From positions 204,501-268,500 of the forward strand of contig NW_026731897.1 of assembly GCF_028476545.1 (NCBI RefSeq): a stretch of 64,000 nt of DNA. The letters are read 5' to 3'. The DNA is from Physella acuta. Lineage: Eukaryota > Mollusca > Gastropoda > Physidae. Of this stretch, positions 50,638 through 62,200 are shown one piece after another. Below the pieces are notes generated by a model. It searched no databases. It was given only the letters and a program-made list of their open reading frames with translations, and was not told the origin of the DNA. The first letter of the stretch is position 1, and every line of letters begins with the position of its first letter. Position numbers and translations under genes: made by a program.

Positions 50638-53600
50638 GCTGGTAGCTGTACACAGTGGTCTCCTTGTGATGACATGTTTGGTCTCCTTGTGATGACATCT
50701 GTACACAGTGGTCTCCTTGTGATGACATGTGTGGTCTGCTTGTAATGACATCTGTACACAGTGGTCTCCTTGTGATGACATGTTTGGTCTCCTTGTGATG
50801 ACATCTGTACACAGTGGTCTCCTTGTGATGACATGTGTGGTCTGCTTGTAATGACATCTGTACACAGTGGTCTCCTTGTGATGACATGTTTGGTCTCCTT
50901 GTGATGACATCTGTACACAGTGGTCTCCTTGTGATGACATGTGTGGTCTGCTTGTAATGACATCTGTACACAGTGGTCTCCTTGTGATGACATGTTTGGT
51001 CTCCTTGTGATGACATCTGTACACAGTGGTCTCCTTGTGATGACATGTGTGGTCTGCTTGTAATGACATCTGTACACAGTGGTCTACATGTGATGACATG
51101 TTTGGTCTCCCTGTGATGACATCTGTACACAGTGGTCTCCTTGTGATGACATGTGTGGTCTGCTTGTAATGACATCTGTACACAGTGGTCTCCTTGTGAT
51201 GACATGTTTGGTCTCCTTGTGATGACATCTGTACACAGTGGTCTCCTTGTGATGACATGTGTGGTCTGCTTGTAATGACATCTGTACACAGTGGTCTCCT
51301 TGTGATGACATGTGTGGTCTGCTTGTAATGACATCTGTACACAGTGGTCTCCTTGTGATGACATGTTTGGTCTGCTTGTAATGACATCTGTACACAGTGG
51401 TCTCCCTGTGATGACATCTGTACACAGTGGTCTCCTTGTGATGACATCTGTACACAGTGGTCTCCTTGTGATGACATGTGTGGTCTCCTTGTGATGACAT
51501 CTGTACACAGTGGTCTCCTTGTGATGACATGTGTGGTCTCCTTGTGATGACATCTGTACACAGTGGTCTCCTTGTGATGACATGTGTGGTCTCCTTGTGA
51601 TGACATCTGTACACAGTGGTCTCCTTGTGATGACATGTGTGGTCTGCTTGTAATGACATCTGTACACAGTGGTCTCCTTGTGATGACATGTGTGGTCTGC
51701 TTGTAATGACATCTGTACACAGTGGTCTCCTTGTGATGACATGTTTGGTCTCCTTGTGATGACATCTGTACACAGTGGTCTCCTTGTGATGACATGTGTG
51801 GTCTGCTTGTAATGACATCTGTACACAGTGGTCTCCTTGTGATGACATGTTTGGTCTCCCTGTGATGACATCTGTACACAGTGGTCTCCTTGTGATGACA
51901 TGTGTGGTCTGCTTGTAATGACATCTGTACACAGTGGTCTCCTTGTGATGACATGTTTGGTCTCCTTGTGATGACATCTGTACACAGTGGTCTCCTTGTG
52001 ATGACATGTGTGGTCTGCTTGTAATGACATCTGTACACAGTGGTCTACATGTGATGACATGTTTGGTCTCCCTGTGATGACATCTGTACACAGTGGTCTC
52101 CTTGTGATGACATGTGTGGTCTGCTTGTAATGACATCTGTACACAGTGGTCTCCTTGTGATGACATGTTTGGTCTCCTTGTGATGACATCTGTACACAGT
52201 GGTCTCCTTGTGATGACATGTGTGGTCTGCTTGTAATGACATCTGTACACAGTGGTCTCCTTGTGATGACATGTGTGGTCTGCTTGTAATGACATCTGTA
52301 CACAGTGTTCTCCCTGTGATGACATCTGTACACAGTGGTCTACATGTGATGACATGTGTGGTCTCCTTGTAATGACATCTCTACACAGTGGTCTACATGT
52401 GATGACATATTTGGTCTCCCTGTGATGACATCTGTACACAGTGGTCTCCTTGTGATGACATCTGTACACAGTGGTCTCCTTGTGATGACATCTGTACACA
52501 GTGGTCTCCTTGTGATGACATGTTTGGTCTCCCTGTGATGACATATGTACACAGTGGTCTCCTTGTGATGACATGTTTGGTCTCCTTGTGATGACATGTT
52601 TGGTCTCCTTGTGATGACATGTTTGGTCTCCCTGTGATGACATCTGTACACAGTGGTCTCCTTGTGATGACATGTTTGGTCTCCTTGTGATGACATGTTT
52701 GGTCTCCCTGTGATGACATCTGTACACAGTGGTCTCCTTGTGATGACATGTTTGGTCTCCTTGTGATGACATGTTTGGTCTCCTTGTGATGACATGTTTG
52801 GTCTCCTTGTGATGACACGTTTGGTCTCCTTGTGATGACATCTGTACACAGTGGTCTCCTTGTGATGACATGTTTGGTCTCCCTGTGATGACATGTTTGG
52901 TCTCCCTGTGATGACATGTTTGGTCTCCTTGTGATGACATGTTTGGTCTCCTTGTGATGACATGTTTGGTCTCCCTGTGATGACATCTGTACACAGTGGT
53001 CTCCTTGTGATGACATCTGTACACAGTGGTCTCCTTGTGATGACATGTGTGGTCTCCTTGTGATGACATCTGTACACAGTGGTCTCCTTGTGATGCCATG
53101 TGTGGTCTGCTTGTAATGACATCTGTACACAGTGGTCTCCTTGTGATGACATGTTTGGTCTCCTTGTGATGACATCTGTACACAGTGGTCTCCTTGTGAT
53201 GACATGTGTGGTCTGCTTGTAATGACATCTGTACACAGTGGTCTCCTTGTGATGACATGTTTGGTCTCCTTGTGATGACATCTGTACACAGTGGTCTCCT
53301 TGTGATGACATGTGTGGTCTGCTTGTAATGACATCTGTACACAGTGGTCTCCTTGTGATGACATGTGTGGTCTGCTTGTAATGACATCTGTACACAGTGG
53401 TCTCCTTGTGATGACATCTGTACACAGTGGTCTCCTTGTGATGACATCTGTACACAGTGGTCTCCTTGTGATGACATGTTTGGTCTCCTTGTGATGACAT
53501 GTTTGGTCTCCCTGTGATGACATCTGTACACAGTGGTCTCCTTGTGATGACATCTGTACACAGTGGTCTCCTTGTGATGACATCTGTACACAGTGGTCTC

Positions 53601-53945
53601 CTTGTGATGACATGTTTGGTCTCCCTGTGATGACATCTGTACACAGTGGTCTCCTTGTGATGACATGTGTGGTCTGCTTGTAATGACATCTGTACACAGT
53701 GGTCTCCTTGTGATGACATGTGTGGTCTGCTTGTAATGACATCTGTACACAGTGGTCTCCTTGTGATGACATGTGTGGTCTGCTTGTAATGACATCTGTA
53801 CACAGTGGTCTACATGTGATGACATGTTTGGTCTCCCTGTGATGACATCTGTACACAGTGGTCTCCTTGTGATGACATCTGTACACAGTGGTCTCCATGT
53901 GATGACATGTGTGGTCTGCTTGTAATGACATCTCTACACAGTAGT
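50638..53945. repeat. 3.3-kb satellite of 30-bp and 23-bp units
   Basis: A 30-bp unit (CTGTACACAGTGGTCTCCTT + GTGATGACAT) alternates irregularly with 23-bp units (GTTTGGTCTCCTTGTGATGA CAT, or GTGTGGTCTGCTTGTAATGA CAT). The usual composite is 53 bp. About 90-100 units in total. It lies between the convergent fucosidase and fulicin-like genes. Minus-strand frames of up to 913 codons arise because no unit contains a stop in these frames; they are not taken as genes. Confidence 0.97.
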
Positions 53946-54474
53946 TTCCTAATTAACTGTGACCGTTCAACACTAAAAACTCTTACTTTCTCATGCGCAC
54001 TAACGCACTAAATTAAGGCGAGCTTTCTCTTTAAAACCAGACAATAAAATGAACAACTGCAAACAAATTTCCCTATTCAGACATCTTTATTGCTGCCATG
54101 TTTCTCCAAATCAAAATAATTTGAAAATTATACTAAGCAAAGACCTATATATTAATAATAAAACATTTCAAAATTTCTTTCTTCTACACGATTTGATCTA
54201 AATATAATTTATTCTACCTTAATCTACCTTAAAAGTTTTCAAATGTTTTTCTTGTGGTTCTGGGCGATAGTCTCCTTCACATCAAGACATCTTGTACCAA
54301 TATAAGAATGTTTTTGGTTGGTAGATAGCAGTCCATATCTTTAAAACAAAGCGGATAACTCTTGTTTCACGTACAATATTCGCAAAGATCAGCAGTCAGA
54401 AGCCACGAACGGACCAAATTACAAACCTACAAAAAATAAAACACGAGACTTGAAGCCACTGCTCGTACATTTCT
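53946..54474. other. Downstream region of the fulicin-like gene
   Basis: AT-rich, with nothing recognised. It probably holds the end of the minus-strand fulicin-like transcript. Confidence 0.4.
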
Positions 54475-54480
54475 TTTATT
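54475..54480 (-). terminator. Poly(A) signal AATAAA of the fulicin-like gene
   Basis: AATAAA on the minus strand about 45 bp after the stop codon at 54524. No competing signal is closer. Confidence 0.55.
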
Positions 54481-54523
54481 ACTTGTTACATTCTATTTTT
54501 TTCTGGCAAACAAGAAGTGGAGT

Positions 54524-55353
54524 TTATTTGCCGATGAACTCTGGGATATGTTCTTTGAACCTCTGCGACAAGGCTTGGGACAACCGCTTTCGAAGTTCGG
54601 GATTCTGGAGAATAGCAGCCAATCTCTCGGAAACACCCGGTCCCAGTTCTTCCGATCTTTTACCCAAGAATTCTGAATACCTTTTCATTGCGCTGATGTC
54701 TCCTGCAGAGCTGGGTGCGTTCGGACTATGTCCCACAATTCCAAAGCCATCGTCGAATTCGTATGCGGGTCGTTTACCTAAAAAGTCGTATCTTTTCCCA
54801 AGGAAATCGTACGATTTTTTCCCAAGGAAGTCGTAGGATTTTTTCCCGAGGAAATCGTATGGAGCACGTTTGCCCACGAAATCGTATCTTTTCCCAATGA
54901 AATCGTACGGTCGGCGTTTCCCTAGAAAGTCGTACCTTTTCCCCAGGAAGTCGTATCTTTTCCCGACAAATTCGTACTGTCGCTTGATCGAATCCATGGT
55001 GTGAAGTAACCGTCGGAGCTGGTTCCAGTAGGTAGCTTTACTGATGGAATCCGCTCGGTCGCTCGACACATCTCTTTCATCCTCAGCTTCATCGTTCGCC
55101 TCTGAGTACCCACTGCGTTTGCCGACAAACTCGGTGAATCTTTTGGCCACTAGCTGCCCGGGGGCGTCAGACTCCGGACCCTGACTGACAAAACCCCCGT
55201 CCCCCTTGAGAGCGGCGTCCTGCTTGTCTGTTGGTTCTTCGAATGAAGGTTCCTCCACCACGTCGAACGGACCCTTCTCGTCGTCCAGTGAAGGTTCAAT
55301 GGACATGCCCTGTGACCTGAGATCCCGTTTGACGGGTGATGTGTTCTCTGCCT
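54524..55353 (-). CDS. Fulicin-like neuropeptide precursor, main exon
   Basis: Seen: 275 codons after a 3' splice site (GTCGACAG/AG at 55354/55353), ending at a stop after EFIGK. Twelve amidated peptides are predicted from GKR, GKK or terminal GK: FTEFV, QYEFV, YDFL (3), (R)PYDFI, YDFV, APYDFL, SYDFL (2), YSEFL and a C-terminal HIPEFI. An acidic spacer opens the exon, with a dibasic site at VKRD. Known: fulicin (FNEFV-amide) and related peptides of land snails share the [D/E]-F-[V/L/I]-amide ending and act on muscle and neurons. The region before the splice site is open but has no ATG, so a signal-peptide exon must lie upstream. None was found between here and 56854; the exon at 62968-63040 is phase-compatible. 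The next gene, also minus, is the MIP precursor 1.5 kb upstream. Confidence 0.88.
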
Positions 55354-56853
55354 CTGTCGACAGCAACACAAAAATGGTCACGTGAGAAACAACAGAGAAA
55401 CTTTATTTAAAGGTATCTTGTCATTTTCTAATCATATTACCTTTTCCTACCATCTTAGTCTTCAATCTTTCAATAACTTTAATTCCAGCAATTACTTTAA
55501 TTCTAGCTGTAACTTATTTTCTAAGAATAACTTTTATTGTAGCCTCGACTCTTACTTATATTCCTGTACTAACATACATTCTAATAAAATAATTTTAATA
55601 ACTTTTACTCTAGCCGTAACCTTTTGAGACGACTTAACGATTCTCCCTACTAGTAGATATCAACTTTGTTGTTCATGCTCTAATAGGAAAATAAGCGAAT
55701 ACATTATCAAACGAATATCAAATCTTAATATAAACCACACCTCTTAATACAAAAAACTTACTATGTAGTGAACATCACAATTGAAATTTTAAACAAACAT
55801 AAAATCTTAGAATATTAATGGATTATTGGTTTAGTTTTTTCAATTAGCGTGCGAAAACAGTGTTACCTCATTGCTTGCCGTCTGCGTGGCGGTCGCCTGC
55901 TGCGATCTCGGTGCTGCATCGCTGCCATGTGTACTTGCCTGCCGCATGCCCACATGTTGTGCCGCTTGCCCAACGTTTGTGCCGCTTGCCCAAATTTTGG
56001 GCTGCATGATCATCTTTTATGCCGCATGACCGTCGTTTGTGCAGCACGCCCAACTTTTGTGCAGCACGCCCAACTTTTGTGCAGCACGCCCAACTTTTGT
56101 GCAGCACGCCCAACTTTTGTGCAGCACGCCCAACTTTTGTGCCGCTTTATTTCTGCTCAATGCTGCATGACAGTCCCTCTAGCTGTCATATCAGAACCCA
56201 CGCTGCATGACCGACTTGAAGTTTGTTTCGTCGCATCAAAAAATAAAAATAAAAGTGCACTACTCTTTTCCTAACTAGCGCGTGCGCTAAATCGATGCGC
56301 AGCCTGGCCCAGCAGCCTCAGTCTAAATATAAATATCTGACATAAAGAAAGACTATATTAAAAAACAGAGAGTGCGACCCCCCCCCCCGTCTTTTGATCG
56401 TGATTAAGGGTAAGATTTTTAAAAAAATGTAACTAATAGCACTGATAACCCAAAGCAAGTGATAAATAAAGCTTGTACTAGCTAGAAGAGTCCACACCTG
56501 TAGTCACAGAGGCAGTAGAGTTTCCGATTGGTAATTAAGTTGTATATTTATGGTGTGATATTTTAACAGTTTTGTAACAAGACAAAGCGAATAAATGAAC
56601 ACATTTGTATTCTATTTTTTCACTCATTCCGTTTAATATGTTAGTCTCAATGAATATTAGAACCTATTTTTGCATTCAATAAAATACAGGAGCAAGGAGT
56701 AAAGATCATATTTTTGTACTCTTATTTTGGTGTTACTTTTAACTGCAGTAGAAATAAAAGAAACGAAACAATACATGCCAATAGAATTCAAATTTTTGTT
56801 TCGAGTCGAAGATCAGCCTAAAGCTGGAGAACTTTCAAAATGGTGGCATCTAG
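55354..56853. other. Spacer between the two neuropeptide units
   Basis: 55400-55640 has loose repeats of 'taattctagctgtaact' type. 56036-56146 carries a 20-bp minisatellite (next entry). The rest is AT-rich. On the minus strand I saw no ATG followed by a convincing leader and a strong 5' splice site. Confidence 0.5.
55930..56150. repeat. Minisatellite, 20-bp unit
   Basis: Five exact copies of GCAGCACGCCCAACTTTTGT (about 56040-56140) preceded by five to six diverged copies. Confidence 0.93.
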
Positions 56854-59111
56854 CTACCGGCTGTCTTCTTCTGCTTCTTGGGCGTCTTCTGTTGTCGTCT
56901 GCAAGTCTTGAAGACTTCTGAGGTATGGAACAACCTCTCTGAGACTCATCATATAGTCGGCGTCATCGATCTGATCAAAGCTATCGTTTACCCCGTACAG
57001 GTCATCAAATTCATTTTCGTCACGTTTTCCGACAAATCTTGGCGCTCCGCGTTTTCCGACAAATCTGGGCGCTCCTCGTTTTCCAACGAATCTTGGGGGT
57101 CCCCTTTTCCCGACGAATCTTGGAGGTCCCCTTTTCCCGACGAATCTGGGTGCCCCGCGCTTGTCGAATAAGTCCGAGTCTTCTGTCTCGTCCAGTACAC
57201 GCTTGCCAACAAAGTACGGATCCGTTCTCCGGAAAGTTTCCTTGAACTCTTGCGCCGACAGGTAGGGGGAGGACGATGTTCTGCCGGGGGACAGGTAATA
57301 CCCGGAACGTTTCCCGATAAAGAAAGGGGCGCCGCGCGCGCTGTACGCCCGCTTCTCATCCAAACTTTTCTTCCCGATGAAGTAGGGAGCCGACCTCTTG
57401 TCTAAGCGATGGTTGTCGCTAAGTATACCGCTACTGACCTCTTCGCTCGACCGTTTCTGAATAGCGTCATTGGCACTCCTGCCTACAAACCTGGGCGCGC
57501 CTCTGGAAGCAAGAGACACAAAGTCGTCAGCATCGCTTGCGCTGCTGGCGGGCGCGTCCCTCGGGCTCAGCGCTGAGGGGTAGCTAGAGCGAGGGGGGAG
57601 GAGCGAGTGGAGGGGCTGCTGCTGGGGCGCGGGTGAGAGGCCGCCTTCAGAAGCGCTTTGCGAATCTGGAATCAGAACAATGCAGTAAAAGTACCCGTCT
57701 CTAGAACAGTTCAGGTACCTGTCAAGAACAGTAAAAGTACTTGTCTCTAGAACAATTTAGGTACCCGTCTCTAGAACAATGCAGTAAAAGTACCCGTCTC
57801 TAGAACAGTTCAGGTACCTGTCTATAGAACAGTAAAAGTCCATGTCTCTAGAACAGTAAAAGTACCCGTCTCTAGAACAGTTCAGGTACCTGTCTCTAGA
57901 ACAATGCAGTAGAAGTACCCGTCTCTAGAACAATTTAGGTACCTGTCTATAGAACAGTAAAAGTGCCCGTCTCTAGAACAGTAAAATTACCCTCTCTAGA
58001 ACAGTAAAAGTACCCTCTCAAGAACAGTAAAAGTACTCGTCTCTAGAACAGTAAAAGTACCCTCTCAAGAACAGTAAAAGTACTCGTCTCTAGAACAGTA
58101 AAATTACCCTCTCTAGAACAGTAAAAGTACCCTCTCAAGAACAGTAAAAGTACTCGTCTCTAGAACAGTAAAAGTACCCTCTCAAGAACAGTAAAAGTAC
58201 TCGTCTCTAGAACAGTAAAATTACCCTCTCTAGAACAGTAAAAGTACCCTCTCTAGAACAGTAAAAGTCCATGTCTATAGAACAGTAAAAGTACCCTCTC
58301 AAGCACAGTAAATGCACTCGTCTCTAGAACAGTAAAATTACCCTCTCTAGAACAGTAAAAGTACTAGTCTCTAGAACAGTTCAGGTACGTGCCTCTAGAA
58401 CAGTAAAAGTACCTGTCTCAAGCACAGTAAAAGCACTCGTCTCTACAACAGTTCAGGTACGTGCCTCTAGAACAGTAAAAGTACTCGTCTCTACAACAGT
58501 TCAGGTACGTGCCTCTAGAACAGTAAAAGCACTCGTCTCTACAACAGTTCAGGTACGTGCCTCTAGAACAGTAAAAGTACTCGTCTCTACAACAGTTCAG
58601 GTACGTGCCTCTAGAACAGTAAAAGTACTCGTCTCTACAACAGTTCAGGTACGTGCCTCTAGGACAGTAAATGTACTCGTCTCTACAACAGTTCAGGTAC
58701 GTGCCTCTAGAACAGTAAAAGTACTCGTCTCTACAACAGTTCAGGTACGTGCCTCTAGAACAGTAAAAGTACTCGTCTCTACAACAGTTCAGGTACGTGC
58801 CTCTAGAACAGTAAATGTCGCTGTTTCTAGAATAGGTTAGGTGCTCAAACCTAGGCCATAACGACTTACCTGTTAATTGGAATACTGGGAGAGTGGGAAT
58901 TTCGTACACTACATACACATACACTTTTATATAAACACACGCGGATCTTGTAACCCCCCCCCCCCCCCTAAAAGTTTTGGATGGAAATTTGGTTAAAAAA
59001 ATGATTTAATTAATTTATTTTCTATTGTTGGTGTTACTTAATACATTTGACCGAAGATGTGAGGCTTAGCCGTACCCCTACACTCTAGAAACATAAGTAA
59101 TCACCTGAGCT

Positions 59112-59192
<81 letters not shown>

Positions 59193-59214
59193 TATATATA
59201 TATATATATATACA

Positions 59215-59254
<40 letters not shown>

Positions 59255-62200
59255 TATACTTCTATAAAATATAGGACCTTTGACCACAGGTGCTTTGACC
59301 ATAGGGGGTTTGACCATAGGGGGTTTGACCACAGCGGAGCTTTGACCATAGGGGCTTTGACCATAGGAGGTTTGACCACAGAGGGGCTTTGACCATAGCG
59401 GTGCTTTGACCATAGGGGGTTTGATCATAGGGGGTTTGACCATAGGGGGTTTGACCACATGTGTTTTCTCAGCAGAGGGTCTTTGATCACAGTTGGTCTA
59501 TCAACGGGTGTTTGATTACAAGCGCTGTGTCCGGCTTCGATCATAGGTGTTTTGTCCACATAGGGTCTTTGATCTCTGGTGGTTTGTCCAATGCTGTCCA
59601 TATATGGTAAGGATTTATTTTAAAAGTTGCTAAATTATATTTTAAATTTCGACATAATGTAATAATATGGTCAAACAGATGTACTGACATATTTGCGTGC
59701 TATAGCACATCTGTCATTTAGTTAACCAATTTACGTATTACATCTTTGACTATATTGTTGGCAAGTTTTGTATCATTTTTTTATCTTTTATATATGCTAT
59801 GTATTTTCAAGTACTTCTACATTATTTATTTGTGAAACTTGTTATATGTCGCATTATTTGTGTTTCATTTATATTTAAAATAAATCTATGAGGCCTAGCA
59901 CCAGCCTTTATGTGGAGACTAAAATATAGTTCTTGGCTTTTTTTAAATACATGTTAATTTCTATTAACGTACTCTCAGGAAACATGTATAAAATCGTGTT
60001 AATTGTATCACACCTATGATCAAAGCCGGACACAGCGCTTGTGATCAAATACCCGTTGATAGACCACCTGTGATCAAAGACCCTCTGCTGAGAAAACACC
60101 TGTGGTCAAACCCCCTATGGTCAAACCCCCTATGATCAAACCCCCTATGGTCAAAGCACCGCTATGGTCAAAGCCCCGCTGTGGTCAAACCCCCTATGGT
60201 CAAAGCCCCTATGGTCAAAGCTCCGCTGTGGTCAAACCCCCTATGGTCAAACCCCCTATGGTCAAAGCACCTGTGGTCAAAGGTCCGCGCACCACAAATA
60301 ATTAGGTATTTTAAAAAAAAAAACGTTTATTGAGAAGAAACATCTTTGAAAAATAGACACTTGGTTGAAATTATTTTAAATGATCATCTTTCTCTATCAC
60401 GAAATATAATCACGTAGAAAGAGTGACGCCACGTTGTTATATTTCAAAAGTAATGTTAGAAACTGAATATTAGCCGTCTGTCGCATTTTTAACAGATTTT
60501 TTTTTTTTTTGTATAATGTAAAATAAATTAATTTTCAATGTAGCTAGCAAATATTTTTAGGAAAGGCAAATAACGACGTTTTAAAAACAAAACAATAGCA
60601 GTTTTAAGGGGGTGGAACTATAGGATGAAAAGGTCTTTTTTTTTTGTTGGGTTGCTGTGTGTGACGTTGTGTGACTGTGGGGGAAGGGGGAGGGGGAAAT
60701 TTAAGTTAGAAAGCATGACGTAGCATATTGATGAAACCCATAATAAAAACTAATAAAAAGTTTACAATGTTGATTCATGTTCTAGTTTATTCGAGGCACT
60801 TAACATGCTAATACTTTATTTTTTAAGGCATAACACTATTTATTGTGCATTGAACAGCTACGGAGTCTAACAGGCAGCCACTGAAATCAATAAGTACCCG
60901 ACCACCGACCGACTAACCAGCACATAATGTGTTTAGAATCTCGCGCTAAATGACGTGCTTTGTATGCGACACTCGTCTGAGCTTAATCAGACGGCAGACA
61001 TGTTTCAAAGCTGTCGTCCACTTCCGGTTTTTGTCCCGGCGTTTAGGTCATGTGATTGTTAAACCAATAGTCTAATTGTGCTTCCGGTTCAGTTTTTTTG
61101 TTATTCGATTGATGAAGCACCAAGTGTTTGTTGACTTGATTACACACGAGGTAAATAAGTTTACACGACCGAGTTACTCGCATGAGTAACTTGTATATTT
61201 ATAGCAGAGTTTCTTCCAGGCATCTCTTCGGTGGGGGGGGGGGGGTCAGAGACCCCCGAAGAAAGTCTACCGCCCCACCCCCTCCCCCTCACACCCCCCC
61301 CCCCCCCTTAACGAAATGGAATTTATATACAAAACATACTTTTACCAGTTTCCGCCCCCCCCCCCCATGGAGAAAAAAATCTGGAAAAAACATTGATTTA
61401 TAGGCGGTGTTGTAGAACTGAATTTATTTAGGTAGGTAAATCAAGAGAGATTGCATTTACTAATGCAAAGAAAAATGCATGCAAATAAAAAATTCTATAG
61501 TAGCAGTTTGAATTTATAGTTAAATCCCTGGTCGTTTTAAACGAGAAAAGTCTAATTATGTAACTTGAAACTCGTATGAAAAAATAATCGCCAAAAATAT
61601 TGTTGAAAAGTGTGAGGTGAGCTAAGTAGTTGGCCCTTTTTCGAAGCTTTTGGTTGCTTTTTTAGAAGAAAGATTCTCAACCTGTGTTCGATCGAACCCC
61701 AGGGATTCGGTGAGTCAGTCTCAGGGGTTCGGTGGATGTCAAGACACACACCCGACTCATATAATTCACGATCGGGTTTTATCAGTGCAGACGATAGAAC
61801 TTTCAAGAAGGGTTCGGTGAATGCGCGTATGAAACTGGTTGGGTTCGGTACCTTCAAAGAGTTGATGGACCAATTACTCATCGAAGTTTAAATTGTGATT
61901 TTAATTAGAAATTTCATTAATGAACGTTTGAAAAATGATATATAAGATGTTGGTATGATACTATTATCCCAAATTTAAAAAAAAGTTCTTTAAAAAATCC
62001 GTTAAGCTTTTTAACTGGCTCTATAGTTGTTGTTGTTGTGTGGGTTAAGACCAATTGCTGTTGTTAAGAGTGTTAAGACAATGTTACTGTTGTGAGAGTT
62101 AAGACAATGTTGCTGTTGTGTGTGTTAGAACGAAATGTTGCTGCTGTGTGTATTAGAACGAAATGTTGCTGTTGTATGTGTTAGAACGAAATGTTGCTGT

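Noticed and set aside
50594-53931. Very long minus-strand frames (up to 913 codons) in three overlapping frames
   Set aside because: All are translations of one short satellite unit, three frames are open at once, and there is no codon bias, leader or domain.
54450-54836. Plus-strand frame opposite the fulicin-like exon
   Set aside because: Shadow of the minus-strand peptide repeats, which show clear GKR processing sites.
58418-58924. 168-residue Cys/Tyr-rich minus frame resembling a toxin-like cysteine repeat
   Set aside because: It is the 48-bp minisatellite read in one frame. Only the first 54 nt (58871-58924) have independent splice features.
59101-60305. Pro/Lys/Met repeat frames (MVKPPMVK...)
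   Set aside because: Arms of the inverted repeat read in one frame; the same protein appears in both arms because they are complements.
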